NCBI GenBank assembly: GCA_945903265.1
Contig: CAMDNQ010000010.1
Location: forward strand, 70,372 to 134,371
Source: Candidatus Sulfopaludibacter sp. SbA3
Lineage (GTDB): Bacteria; Acidobacteriota; Vicinamibacteria; Vicinamibacterales; UBA2999
DNA length: 64,000 nucleotides
Direction: 5' to 3'
Part shown: positions 18,788-27,576 of the stretch, one piece after another
Layout of the letters: every line of letters starts with the position of its first letter
Numbering within the stretch: position 1 is the first letter of the stretch
Translations under genes and position numbers: made by a program
The notes under the pieces: generated by a model
Told to the model about the DNA's origin: nothing
The model's database searches: none
Seen by the model: the letters and a program-made list of their open reading frames with translations, nothing else

Positions 18788-20248
18788 TTAGTAGGACTTC
18801 GCGAACCAGGCGTGCACCGTCGCCGATGACCCGCACTTCACACACGCCTTCCCCGTCGCCGGTTCGCTCGCGAACGGAATATTCCTGATCGTCGCCTGCG
18901 TCTCGGTCTTGATCGCCGCTTCGCACGCGTCCGACCCGCACCAGGGCGAGATCACGAAACCCGGACGCCCGTCCATGATGCTTGTGAACTCCTCGTAGGA
19001 ATCCGTGTTCGAGGTGTGCGCGTCGCGGAACTTCACCGCGCGCTCGAACAGCGCGCGCTGAATCGTATTCAGCAGCTCCTCGACGGCCGGGACGAGACCC
19101 TCCATCGGCGTGAAGAGCTTTTCGCGCGTGTCCCGGCGCGCCAGCACGACCTGCGATTTCTCCAGGTCCTTCGGACCGATCTCCATCCGGATCGGAACGC
19201 CCCGCAGCTCCCACTCATTGAACTTCCAGCCGGGCGTCTGTGAGTCGCGGTCGTCCAGAAACACTCGAATCCCGCGGGCGACCAGTTCAGCCTGGATCGA
19301 CTGTGCCTTCGGCAGGACGGTCTCTTTCCAGTTGCCTCTGGGGATCGGCACGATGACCACCTGATAGGGGGCGATCTTCGGCGGCAGAATCAACCCGCCG
19401 TCGTCGCCGTGGACCATGATCACGCCGCCAATCAGACGCGTGGACACGCCCCAGGACGTAGTGTGGACGTACTGCACCGACTTGTCGCGCGCCTGGAACT
19501 TGATCTCGTAGCTCTTCGAAAAATTCTGCCCGAGGTTGTGCGACGTGCCGGCCTGCAGCGCGCGCCCGTCGCGCATCAGCGCCTCGATGGAATACGTGCG
19601 CTCCGCTCCGGCGAATTTCTCGCTTTCCGTTTTCTGGCCGTCCATCACGGGCATCGCGAGTTCGGTTTCCGCGAAGTCCTTGTAGACGCCGAGCATGCGC
19701 AACGTTTCTTCCTGCGCTTCTTCGGCCGTCTCGTGCGCCGTGTGGCCCTCCTGCCAGAGGAACTCCGTCGTCCGCAGGAAGAGCCGCGTCACTTTTTCCC
19801 ATCGGACGACGTTCGCCCACTGATTGATCAGGATCGGCAGATCGCGCCACGACTGGATCCACTTGGCGTACATCGTCCCGATGATGGTTTCCGACGTCGG
19901 ACGGATCACCAGCCGCTCTTCGAGCTTCTCGGTGCCGCCATGCGTGACCCACGCCACCTGGGGCGCAAAGCCTTCGACGTGCTCGGCCTCGCGCATCAGC
20001 AGGCTTTCGGGGATCAACAGCGGGAAGTACGCGTTGACGTGGCCGGTCGCCTTGAACCGCTTGTCGAGCCCCTGCTGAATCAGCTCCCACATGGCGTAGC
20101 CGTACGGGCGGATCACCATGCAGCCTTTGACCGGCGAGTAGTCGGCCAGCTCGGCGCGGCGGACGACGTCGATGTACCAGCGGCCGAAGTCCTGCGACTG
20201 GGGCGTGATCGAGGTTGGAAAATCGGGAATATCGTTTTCGTTAGACAT
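18788..20248 (-). CDS. proS: Prolyl-tRNA synthetase, archaeal/eukaryotic-type (ProS type 3)
   Basis: Charges tRNA-Pro. The 486-residue protein lacks the editing insertion of the long bacterial type and instead has the compact class II core (RPTSETIIGTMYAKWI, FLRTTEFLWQEGHTAH, and the motif 3 region), an anticodon-binding domain and the C-terminal zinc-like domain with CGSDACEAA and CVKCG that ends in Tyr (AKSY). This is the archaeal/eukaryotic-type form, which also occurs in several bacterial phyla. It overlaps the 3' end of nadB by 8 nt and converges with the HEAT-like gene, 9 nt apart. Confidence 0.95.
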   Translation of the reverse strand: MSNENDIPDFPTSITPQSQDFGRWYIDVVRRAELADYSPVKGCMVIRPYGYAMWELIQQGLDKRFKATGHVNAYFPLLIPESLLMREAEHVEGFAPQVAWVTHGGTEKLEERLVIRPTSETIIGTMYAKWIQSWRDLPILINQWANVVRWEKVTRLFLRTTEFLWQEGHTAHETAEEAQEETLRMLGVYKDFAETELAMPVMDGQKTESEKFAGAERTYSIEALMRDGRALQAGTSHNLGQNFSKSYEIKFQARDKSVQYVHTTSWGVSTRLIGGVIMVHGDDGGLILPPKIAPYQVVIVPIPRGNWKETVLPKAQSIQAELVARGIRVFLDDRDSQTPGWKFNEWELRGVPIRMEIGPKDLEKSQVVLARRDTREKLFTPMEGLVPAVEELLNTIQRALFERAVKFRDAHTSNTDSYEEFTSIMDGRPGFVISPWCGSDACEAAIKTETQATIRNIPFASEPATGKACVKCGSSATVHAWFAKSY

Positions 20249-21782
20249 GTAGGCGGTCAGCGACGTGTTTCTTCCAGTGTAGATCGTCGTGCGAGGGAAA
20301 ATCGGCGCGAAAGTGGCCGCCGCGGCTTTCGGTGCGCCTGAGTGCCGCCCCCGCGATGAGCCACCCGACGGTCACGATGCTCGCGAGCCGGCGGGCCTCG
20401 GGATCCGCGCTGCTCGCCATGCGCCCGGCGAGGACCGTCGACGCCCAGCCGCCAAGGTGGGTGACCGCCTCCTCGAGCCGATCGTGCGTGCGGACCAGAC
20501 CGGCATGGCGCCACATGAGGTCCCGCACCTCGTGGACGGACGGGCACGGCGCCTCTCTCGCGGGCACCCGTACATCGTGCCGATCGCTGCGGCACGTGCC
20601 GGCGAGGACGCCATGCGTCATCGCCTCCGCTGCGCGGGCGCCGAACACGAGTCCCTCGAGCAGCGAATTGCTCGCAAGCCTGTTGGCGCCATGCACCCCT
20701 GTGCAGGCGACTTCTCCCGCCGCGACCAGACCGGGCACGGACGTTCTTCCGTACAAATCAGTCTCAACCCCGCCCATCACGTAGTGGGCGGCCGGACTGA
20801 CGGGGATGCGGTCGGTGGCCAGATCGAGACCGGCGTGCGCGCACGCGGCGGCAATCGTCGGAAACCGCCGCCGGACAAAGTCAGGGTCGAGGTGCGCCAG
20901 CGTCAGGTACACCGGCGCGCCCGTCCGCTCCGCTTCGCGGACCATCGCGCGCGCGACCAGGTCACGGGCAGCCAGATCGCCTGCCGGCTCGTAGCGCTCC
21001 ATGAACGGCTCGCCCGCGCCGTTGATCAGACGTGCCCCTTCGCCCCGCAGCGCCTCCGACAGGAGAAACCGCGGCGACCCTTCCATGCTGAGGACCGTGG
21101 GATGAAACTGCACGAACTCGAGATCGGCGATGCAGGCGCCGGCACGGGCGGCCATGGCAATGCCGTCACCGGTGGCGATAGCGGGGTTGGTTGTTTCGCG
21201 AAACACCTGTCCGGCCCCGCCGGTGGCCAGGAGCGTCTGAGGCGCCGCCACGGTGCCAGTCGTATGAGCCGTGACAAAGCTGACGCCGCGGCAGATCCCG
21301 TCGTCGAGCATCAATTCCGTGGCACTCGCGTCGTCAACAACCTGTATGGCCGCCGTCTGACTGACGCGCGACCAGAGCAGGCGGGCGATCTCGCGTCCCG
21401 TTGCGTCGCGCGCGTGCAGCACGCGGCGCACGGAGTGCGCCGCCTCGCGGCCGAGCGCGGGCCGTCCGTCGGGCTCCCTGTCGAACGCGGCACCCCATTC
21501 GAGCAGTTCGCGTACGTAATAGGGGCCTTCGCCCACGAGTACGTCGACGGCTTCCGGCACGCAGAGACCATCCCCTGCCGCGATCGTGTCCTGCGCGTGC
21601 AACTCGGGAGAATCGTCGTCGCCCATCGCCGCGGCGATGCCGCCCTGCGCGTACCCGGTGTTGCTCTCACTCGGATCCGCTTTCGTGAGGACCGCGACGC
21701 GGCCGAACGGCGCCAGCGCCAGCGCCGCGCGCAATCCGGCGATGCCGCTGCCGATGACGAGAAAGTCAGCCTCGATGAGCAC
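20241..21782 (-). CDS. nadB: L-aspartate oxidase
   Basis: Oxidises L-aspartate to iminoaspartate, the first step of de novo NAD synthesis. It shows the FAD motif VIGSGIAGLRAALAL, the substrate/FAD region ESNTGYAQGGIAAAM, and the conserved HGANRLASNSLLEGLVFG segment typical of NadB and fumarate reductase flavoproteins. Its 513 residues match the family. nadA and nadC are not in the window. The 5' end is only 23 nt from divergent aroB. Confidence 0.93.
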   Translation of the reverse strand: MLIEADFLVIGSGIAGLRAALALAPFGRVAVLTKADPSESNTGYAQGGIAAAMGDDDSPELHAQDTIAAGDGLCVPEAVDVLVGEGPYYVRELLEWGAAFDREPDGRPALGREAAHSVRRVLHARDATGREIARLLWSRVSQTAAIQVVDDASATELMLDDGICRGVSFVTAHTTGTVAAPQTLLATGGAGQVFRETTNPAIATGDGIAMAARAGACIADLEFVQFHPTVLSMEGSPRFLLSEALRGEGARLINGAGEPFMERYEPAGDLAARDLVARAMVREAERTGAPVYLTLAHLDPDFVRRRFPTIAAACAHAGLDLATDRIPVSPAAHYVMGGVETDLYGRTSVPGLVAAGEVACTGVHGANRLASNSLLEGLVFGARAAEAMTHGVLAGTCRSDRHDVRVPAREAPCPSVHEVRDLMWRHAGLVRTHDRLEEAVTHLGGWASTVLAGRMASSADPEARRLASIVTVGWLIAGAALRRTESRGGHFRADFPSHDDLHWKKHVADRLHV

Positions 21783-21805
21783 GGTGCTATCCTATCAACC
21801 CACCC

Positions 21806-22909
21806 GTGACCGTCGACCTCCTGAACGAGCCTGTACGCATCGATGTCCACGCCGGATCGCAGGTTGCCCCGATCTGGATCGGCGACGGCATCAGCGAACG
21901 GATCGGCGCAATCCTCGACGAGCACGCGGTCGGTGCGCGCCGCCTGATCGTCTCCAATCCCGTTGTCTGGCGCCTGCACGGCGAACGTATCGTGCGCGCG
22001 CTCGGGGCCGTGGAACCGATCCTGGTCCCTGACGGCGAGCGCTACAAGAACCTGCAGTCGGTATCGAAGATCTACGAGGCGCTGATCCGCGCAGGCGCCG
22101 ACCGCGGCAGCGTTATCGTTGCCGTCGGCGGGGGCGTGCTCGGAGACACGGCAGGGTTTGCAGCCGCAACGTTTCTCCGCGGCATCCCGGTGGTCCAGGT
22201 TCCGACGACGCTGCTGGCGCAGGTGGACAGCGCGATCGGTGGCAAGGTCGGAGTCAATCACGCGCTCGGCAAGAACCTGATCGGCGCCTTCCACCAGCCG
22301 GCGGCGGTCCTCATCGATCCGGCCCTGCTGACCACATTGCCGAGGCGCGAATTCCGATCGGGGCTGTACGAGGTCGTCAAGTACGGCGTCATTGCGAGCC
22401 CCGATCTGTTCGAGCGCCTGCTCCGGCAGACCAAGTCGATTTTCGCGAAGGATCCCGCTGTCATCGTGCCGGCGATCGTCGAGTCGTGCCGGATCAAGGC
22501 TGACGTGGTGTCGAAGGACGAACGGGAAAGCGGGCTGCGCCGCATCCTCAACTACGGGCACACCGTCGGTCACGCCATCGAGTCGGTGACCAAATATCGC
22601 CGCTTCCGGCACGGCGAAGCGATCGCCTACGGGATGCTGGCCGCCGCGGATCTCGCCGTGGCACGTGGCGCGCTTGCGGACGTACACCGGCAGGCGATCG
22701 CGAAGCTGATCGGGCAGCTCGGTCCGTTGCCGCCGATCCTCGATCTCACGATCCCCGAGATTCTGGAGGTCGTCCGCCGCGACAAGAAAGTCGTGAACGG
22801 GAAACTCCACTTCGTGATTCCGATACAGATCGGCGCGACCGTCACGATTGACGACGTCACGGAGGACGAACTGACGGCGGTCCTTCGACGGATGGGATTG
22901 AAGCAGTGA
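21806..22909 (+). CDS. aroB: 3-dehydroquinate synthase
   Basis: Makes 3-dehydroquinate from DAHP in the shikimate pathway using NAD and a divalent metal. Diagnostic segments are VAVGGGVLGDTAGFAAATFLRG, PTTLLAQVDSAIGGKVGVN, the metal ligands in GLYEVVKYG, and LNYGHTVGHAIE followed by RHGEAIAYGM. The start is GTG 21806 and the length of 367 residues is normal. It ends 1 nt from the stop of the PilR-like gene on the other strand. Confidence 0.95.
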   Translation: MTVDLLNEPVRIDVHAGSQVAPIWIGDGISERIGAILDEHAVGARRLIVSNPVVWRLHGERIVRALGAVEPILVPDGERYKNLQSVSKIYEALIRAGADRGSVIVAVGGGVLGDTAGFAAATFLRGIPVVQVPTTLLAQVDSAIGGKVGVNHALGKNLIGAFHQPAAVLIDPALLTTLPRREFRSGLYEVVKYGVIASPDLFERLLRQTKSIFAKDPAVIVPAIVESCRIKADVVSKDERESGLRRILNYGHTVGHAIESVTKYRRFRHGEAIAYGMLAAADLAVARGALADVHRQAIAKLIGQLGPLPPILDLTIPEILEVVRRDKKVVNGKLHFVIPIQIGATVTIDDVTEDELTAVLRRMGLKQ

Positions 22910-22910
22910 G

Positions 22911-24326
22911 CTAGGTCAGGCCAAAGTCGCGCATCTTCTGCAGCAGCACTTTGTAGCTGATCTGCAGCACCTCCGCCGCCCGCTCCTTGCTTCCGCCTGC
23001 CACTTTGAGCGCCTCGCCGACCTTGCGGCGCTCCACTTCCGTCGCGACCCGGCGCAGCGCTTCTCCCATCGTCCCGGACAAGTCGATGTCCGACCAGGGA
23101 TCGGCGGTCATGCCAGGCGGATCGAAGGAACCCTCGCGGTCTGCGGGCGCGCCCGGGCGGAACGACAGGTTCAGGTGCCGCGGAAGAATCGTGTTCGCAT
23201 CGCTCAGGATCACCGCCCGCTCCATGCAGTTCTGCAGCTCGCGGACGTTGCCGGGCCAGGGATAGGCGCACAGCTCGTCGAGCGCCGCCACGGTGAGCGT
23301 GAGCGTCGGCTTCGTCATGTCGCGCGAAAATTTCTCCACAAAGTGATGCGCGAGGATCGGGATGTCGCCGAGGCGCTCGCGCAGCGGCGGGATGGTGATG
23401 GGAAACACCGACAGCCGGAAGTACAGATCTTCCCGGAACTGATGGGACGCGACTCCGGCCTTCAGGTTGCGGTTCGTGGCGGCGACGACGCGCGCGTCCA
23501 CGTGCAGCGATACATTCCCGCCGACCCGCTCGAAGCTTTTCTCTTCGAGCGCCCGGAGAATCTTCGCCTGCAGCGGCAGCGGCAGGTCTCCGATCTCGTC
23601 CAGGAAGAGCGTGCCGCGGTGCGCCATCTCGAACCGGCCGGGCTTGCGCGCGGCCGCGCCGGTAAACGCGCCCTTTTCATGGCCGAAGAGCTCGGATTCG
23701 AGCAGGTTCTCGGGAATCGCGGCGCAATTGATCGCGACAAACGGTCCGTCGGCGCGCGGACTCAGCGCGTGAAGCGCTCGCGCGAAAAGCTCCTTGCCCG
23801 TGCCGCTTTCACCCTGCAGCAGAACCGTTGCATCGGTTCCGGCGGCGCGATGCAGCTGCTCTGAGACCTGCCGCAGGTGTGGGTCCTCGCCGATGATGCG
23901 CGGCGCGCCGCGGCGCACGGCCAGCTCCTCTTTCAGCAGCATGTAGTCGGCGAGCATGCGCCGCTGCGCGATCGCCCGTTCGACCATCAGATTGAGATGG
24001 TCGGGATCGACCGGCTTTGCCAGGAAGTCCATCGCCCCTTCCTTCATCGCCGTCACGGCGTCCTGCACGCTGCCGTACGCCGTCATCACGACGACCTGGA
24101 GCTCAGGATCCAGCTCCTTGGCGGCCCGAAGGACGCCCAGGCCGTCACCGTTCGGCAGCTTGAGATCAGTGAGGACGACGGCGGGACGCGACTGACGAAG
24201 ATGCTGGATGGCTTCGGGCTCATCGCGCGCTTCGAGCACGCTGTGCCCCTGCGCTTCCAGCGCGTGGCGCAGCATGGCCCGCAGCGAATCTTTGTCTTCG
24301 ACTAAGAGGACCGGAAACGAAGACAG
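22911..24326 (-). CDS. Sigma-54-dependent response regulator, PilR/NtrC-like
   Basis: A 471-residue activator: receiver domain (phospho-acceptor Asp54 in LTDLKLPNG, Lys in AKPVD), AAA domain with Walker A GESGTGKELFA, sigma-54 contact loop GAFTGA, Walker B LFLDEIGD, and a C-terminal Fis-type helix-turn-helix (ERAAEVLQISYKVLLQKM). The tracked start (ATG 24275) cuts off the first beta strand and the acidic pair (VLLVED) needed for phosphorylation. The frame is open back to CTG 24326, directly after the TAG of the upstream gene and preceded by AGGT, so CTG is the likely start. The position beside pilin genes and a pilin sigma-54 promoter suggests PilR; the partner kinase is probably the one at 29595-30860. 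Confidence 0.88.
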   Translation of the reverse strand: MSSFPVLLVEDKDSLRAMLRHALEAQGHSVLEARDEPEAIQHLRQSRPAVVLTDLKLPNGDGLGVLRAAKELDPELQVVVMTAYGSVQDAVTAMKEGAMDFLAKPVDPDHLNLMVERAIAQRRMLADYMLLKEELAVRRGAPRIIGEDPHLRQVSEQLHRAAGTDATVLLQGESGTGKELFARALHALSPRADGPFVAINCAAIPENLLESELFGHEKGAFTGAAARKPGRFEMAHRGTLFLDEIGDLPLPLQAKILRALEEKSFERVGGNVSLHVDARVVAATNRNLKAGVASHQFREDLYFRLSVFPITIPPLRERLGDIPILAHHFVEKFSRDMTKPTLTLTVAALDELCAYPWPGNVRELQNCMERAVILSDANTILPRHLNLSFRPGAPADREGSFDPPGMTADPWSDIDLSGTMGEALRRVATEVERRKVGEALKVAGGSKERAAEVLQISYKVLLQKMRDFGLT

Positions 24327-24899
24327 CTACCTGACCCAGCCGGCGGGGACGCCCGTGCGCCGGGCTTCGTCCTGGAGAGCGGTGAGGGCTTTCTGCTGCT
24401 GCGCGATTTCCTGTTTGACGCGTTCGAGCTCCGCGAGCGATTTCTCGCGGTCGGCCGCGACGACGTTGCGCTGCGCCGGGTCGTCGCGGTTCACGAAGTC
24501 CGCGGTCAGCGCGTTGATGCGGCTCTGCAGCGCTTCGGAAAACGTCTGCAGCCTCGCGAGCGAATCGCGCGCCGCTGCCACCTTCTTGCGCCAGTCGGCC
24601 TCGGTCGCAGGCGTTGCGGCGGCGCCCGGTGCTGCGCCTCCAGGGGTCGTCGCGGGCGCTCCCGCCGCAGGAGCTGCTGGAGTCTCGGCGGGGGGCACCG
24701 CCGGAGCCGCCGCGGCGGGCGGAGGGGCACTGGGCCGCGGCTCGGTGCGGAGACTATCGTTCGTGTAGACCTTGCCGGGCCTGGCGATCGCCTTCCGGCG
24801 CTCGGCTTCCTGCCGGGCGACGTCGGCGAGCGACTGCCCCTGTGCCGCCGGTGCACAGAGCAGCATGAATCCGACGACGGTGAGGATGGCCTTGTGCAT
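24327..24899 (-). CDS. Secreted coiled-coil protein, function unknown
   Basis: A 190-residue exported protein: signal peptide MHKAILTVVGFMLLCAPAAQGQ, a short conserved segment SLADVARQEAERRKAI, an Ala/Pro-rich linker (about 55-100), and a C-terminal coiled coil (LARLQTFSEALQSRI and LERVKQEIAQQQKALTALQDE). I know the N-terminal pattern from Acidobacteriota hypothetical proteins but no function. Its stop is directly followed by the putative CTG start of the PilR-like gene, so the two are probably translated together. Confidence 0.6.
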   Translation of the reverse strand: MHKAILTVVGFMLLCAPAAQGQSLADVARQEAERRKAIARPGKVYTNDSLRTEPRPSAPPPAAAAPAVPPAETPAAPAAGAPATTPGGAAPGAAATPATEADWRKKVAAARDSLARLQTFSEALQSRINALTADFVNRDDPAQRNVVAADREKSLAELERVKQEIAQQQKALTALQDEARRTGVPAGWVR

Positions 24900-24941
24900 C
24901 AGTTAGGATTCTCCGGCCCCGCGAGGGGATCGTCAAGCACG

Positions 24942-25460
24942 TTACGGCGCCTCGGTCCATGAGAGCCGCTCCACGACAACACCCGTGTCCGAGGAGGTCA
25001 GCCGCGCCGTGACCGCGACCGATCGCCGGCCGCCGGCCGGTCCGAACGCGGCCGCCCGGATTCCCGCGATGCGCTCGGACGCGGCAGCATGTGACGATTC
25101 GGTCAAGTCGGCAAGCCACACGATCACGTACGGATCGACGCCACGCGCCGTCCGGTGCAGCATGTCACTGAATGGGCCATAGGCATACACCTGGTACCCC
25201 GGAGTGGCGTCCGACATTCCGGAGCGGGGCGACGCCCCGTCGATGAACGTCGAGCGCCCGCCCGTGTCGAGTATGTCCGACCAGTCGGAGCGCGCCAGTT
25301 CGTCGATCGCAAATTCCGCCGCGGCATCCGCGGCATAGAACAGCGCCGTCCCGTCGCGGAAGGAGCCGGCAATCATCGTCTCTGTTGCGCTTCCGATCGC
25401 CATCGCCGAGGACACGGCCGCCAGCACCACTCCCAGCAGCATCGTGAGCACGAGCGGCAT
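24942..25460 (-). CDS. PilX-like minor pilus protein, set A
   Basis: A 172-residue protein with an N-terminal hydrophobic helix (LVLTMLLGVVLAAVSSAMA) followed by ETMIAGSFRDGTALFYAADAAAEFAIDEL, the pattern of PilX/PilX_N proteins. There the helix lacks the classical Gly/Phe..Glu prepilin site and is followed by a residue stretch ending in AADAG/AAEAG. The remainder is a small globular domain. It follows the PilW-like gene by 2 nt. PilX-type proteins sit in the pilus tip complex and prime assembly. It is short compared with most PilX proteins. Confidence 0.68.
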   Translation of the reverse strand: MPLVLTMLLGVVLAAVSSAMAIGSATETMIAGSFRDGTALFYAADAAAEFAIDELARSDWSDILDTGGRSTFIDGASPRSGMSDATPGYQVYAYGPFSDMLHRTARGVDPYVIVWLADLTESSHAAASERIAGIRAAAFGPAGGRRSVAVTARLTSSDTGVVVERLSWTEAP

Positions 25461-25462
25461 CG

Positions 25463-26089
25463 CTAGCCGCCACCCGGCGCGCGAAGCGCTATGTCCACAA
25501 CGACGTCCGCGGATGGGACGCGCAGCACCGTGTCCGGCCTGCGCGTGTGACGCACGACGCCTTCGACGCGGAGGACGATCCGAACACGCCGGATGCGCTC
25601 CGCCTCTCCGCAGGACGGTACGCCGACGGCATGCTCATCGAAACAGGTGAAGAGCGCACTGGCGACGTGGTCGACAACCGGGAGGTCCGTGCTGCCGTCC
25701 GCCCGCCGCAATTCAGACAGGTTCGTGCGGTCATCGACTCTTACGTAGTACGAGCGCGTGGTCATGCCGCCGCCCTCTGCAGGCATGTAGCGTACGGTCA
25801 CGCCGCTCTCGGACGAGCCGGGCTGATAGGCCGTTACCGCGGGCACGCCGGGCGGCAGGCCCGACCCCGCCATCCTGATGTCGCGTGTGAGGCTGTCCAC
25901 CGCCGCGCGAAGACGCTGGGTCACATCGATCGACTCGAGTTGAACGCGGAGCGCGGCCTGCGCCGGTTGTGCCAGGGCGAGCCCCGCCGCCATGATCGCG
26001 AGCGTCATCGCCATCGCGAGCAACAGCTCGACAACGGTGAAGCCGCCTACGCCACGGCTTCGGTGTCCAAGGCCGCGGACCCTCATCAT
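25463..26089 (-). CDS. PilW-like minor prepilin, set A
   Basis: ATG 26089 gives MMRVRGLGHRSRGVGG, then the prepilin site G/FTVVELLLAMAMT with the conserved Glu+5, and a long N-terminal helix. The globular domain has PilW-like elements (QRLRAAVDSLTRDIRMAG) and one cysteine pair (TCFDEHAVGVPSC). The tracked start at 26206 adds a Cys-rich frame that overlaps the PilV gene and is rejected. The start overlaps the PilV stop as ATGA. Length 208 residues. Confidence 0.75.
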   Translation of the reverse strand: MMRVRGLGHRSRGVGGFTVVELLLAMAMTLAIMAAGLALAQPAQAALRVQLESIDVTQRLRAAVDSLTRDIRMAGSGLPPGVPAVTAYQPGSSESGVTVRYMPAEGGGMTTRSYYVRVDDRTNLSELRRADGSTDLPVVDHVASALFTCFDEHAVGVPSCGEAERIRRVRIVLRVEGVVRHTRRPDTVLRVPSADVVVDIALRAPGGG

Positions 26090-26454
26090 GGGATTGGCTG
26101 TGCGCGGATGGTTTCGAGCCGGACCGGTGCGATCGCCCTGCCGGGCGTGGATACCTCGACGGCAATGGCAACAACAGCCCGTGGTGGCCGTGGCGTGACG
26201 GTCCACCGCCGCAACAATCTCCCGTCCACGACGTCGGAGGCATCGACCGGAGCCGCGTCATAGGGACCGGATCGCAATTCTTCGAGTTTCTGTGCCGCCG
26301 CGAGCGTCGCGCGCGTGGTGTCCCGCGCGCGCGCCGCGGCGAGGGTCGAGACGACGCTCACCTGAACCAGGGCGACGAGCGCGGTCGCCAGCACCGTGGC
26401 GGCCACGACGGTCTCGATCATCGTGAAGCCACCTTCGGCGCGAGGGTCAGGCAC
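26086..26454 (-). CDS. PilV-like minor prepilin, set A
   Basis: Prepilin of 122 residues from GTG 26454: leader VPDPRAEGG, then FTMIETVVAATVLATALVALVQ with Glu+5 and the usual membrane helix, followed by a short head domain (ARDTTRATLAAAQKLEELRSG) typical of PilV/GspI-type proteins. The tracked start at 26559 is not supported. GGAGG sits only 2 nt before this GTG, too close for normal initiation. A sigma-54-like promoter ends about 12 nt upstream, so translation may be leaderless. It is the first gene of the minus-strand minor-pilin set. Confidence 0.7.
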   Translation of the reverse strand: MPDPRAEGGFTMIETVVAATVLATALVALVQVSVVSTLAAARARDTTRATLAAAQKLEELRSGPYDAAPVDASDVVDGRLLRRWTVTPRPPRAVVAIAVEVSTPGRAIAPVRLETIRAQPIP

Positions 26455-26466
26455 ATCCTCCGTCAG

Positions 26467-26481
26467 GCAACGCCGGTGCCC
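26467..26481 (-). promoter_or_regulatory. Candidate sigma-54 promoter for minor-pilin set A
   Basis: Minus strand GGGCACC-GGCG-TTGC has the same GGCAC-N5-TTGC core as the pilA promoter. The consensus is TGGCACG-N4-TTGC. The predicted transcript start (about 26455) is next to the GTG start codon. Confidence 0.5.
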
Positions 26482-26723
26482 GCCTCTGGCCCTTCGTGAC
26501 TTGTTGACCGATAAGGAGTTAGAGGATGTGCCGCTGCGGCGTGGTGACGTTCCGGCCACTCCGTCCAGACCCGCAAAGTATCAATCCGTCACCCTCTCTT
26601 ATGGGGCTGCGCACGACAGTTTTGTAATCGCTGTGTGATGAAATGCGACACGGAAACCAGAAACCCTTGAAACATCAACAACTTAGGCTCGGAATGTATC
26701 TTGTTCTAGAGCCATCCAGATTC

Positions 26724-27158
26724 ATGCGCTCCTCTACCGCCGGTTTCACGCTGATTGAGACGCTGATCGTGGTCGCCCTCATCTCGATCCTTGCTGGCGT
26801 GGCCGCTCCCGTCGTCGCCGGCGGGATGGCCAGGTACAACCTGACCACGGCCGGTCAGCAGGTCGCGAGCACGATTCGAGCGGCGCGATTTCAGGCGGTG
26901 GGCCGCAACGTGGCGCTCAAAGTGCGCCTGAATTTTCCCGCCGCCGGCCAGTATCAAATCGTGCAGGATGCGGATGACGCGGCGGTCGGACAGGTACAGA
27001 TTCTCCCGGCGGGCATCACGTTCAGCGCACCTGTCGACGTTCGGGTCACCACGGCCGGCCGATTCCTCGCGAATGCCAATTTCCGAATCACAAATGGAAC
27101 CGCGGCGACCGACCGCATCATCACCGTCGCGACAAGTGGCCGTGTCATCCTCCAGTAA
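26724..27158 (+). CDS. FimT/GspH-like minor prepilin, set B
   Basis: A 144-residue prepilin from ATG 26724: MRSSTAG then FTLIETLIVVALISILAGVAAP with Glu+5, followed by the FimT/GspH pattern QQVASTIRAARFQAVGRN and a beta-rich head. The tracked start at 26643 is unlikely because it adds an unusual 27-residue leader. In type IV systems this class is part of the minor pilin tip complex. It is the first gene of the plus-strand set. No convincing promoter was seen in the 269-bp gap before it. Confidence 0.75.
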   Translation: MRSSTAGFTLIETLIVVALISILAGVAAPVVAGGMARYNLTTAGQQVASTIRAARFQAVGRNVALKVRLNFPAAGQYQIVQDADDAAVGQVQILPAGITFSAPVDVRVTTAGRFLANANFRITNGTAATDRIITVATSGRVILQ

Positions 27159-27576
27159 CCGCGCGGGGGGAAGCAGCGTTGTCGAAGGCGGCTTTACGCT
27201 TATCGAAGTGATGATCTGTACCCTCATCCTCACGACGGGGATGCTGGGGATCGCAGGGCTCCTTGGCGTGACCACGCAGATGCACTTCGGTGCCCGCGAA
27301 GCCGCACGGTCGACCCGGCTGGCCCAGGAGAAGATCGACGACCTGATGAAGCTGGACCTCGACACCAACGCGCAGGTCGCCGTCGGCGGCAGCCTCACGG
27401 CGAACAACGCCAACCATTTCGAGTCGCCGCTCAACGGCATCACCGTCCGCTGGACGGTCGCGGCGCACGCCAGCGGCAACGATGATCTTCGGGTGCTGAC
27501 GGTGCGGGTGGAAAACCTCCGAGCGCAGCAGTACGGCCGCCGCATCGAATTGAGCACGATCATCCGCCAATGGTGA
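27142..27576 (+). CDS. PilV-like minor prepilin, set B
   Basis: GTG 27142 (GTG 27136 is also possible) gives SSSSNRAGGSSVVEGG, then FTLIEVMICTLILTTGMLGIAGLL with Glu+5. The following QMHFGAREAARSTRLAQEKIDDLMKL is typical of PilV. It overlaps the FimT-like gene by 17 nt and the next gene by 7 nt. Length about 144 residues. Unlike its neighbours it has only one cysteine, in the membrane helix. Confidence 0.72.
   Translation: MSSSSNRAGGSSVVEGGFTLIEVMICTLILTTGMLGIAGLLGVTTQMHFGAREAARSTRLAQEKIDDLMKLDLDTNAQVAVGGSLTANNANHFESPLNGITVRWTVAAHASGNDDLRVLTVRVENLRAQQYGRRIELSTIIRQW

Noticed and set aside
26690-26704. Possible sigma-54 site CGGAATG-TATC-TTGT before the FimT-like gene
   Set aside because: The near-invariant GC at -12 is GT and the -24 part matches poorly.
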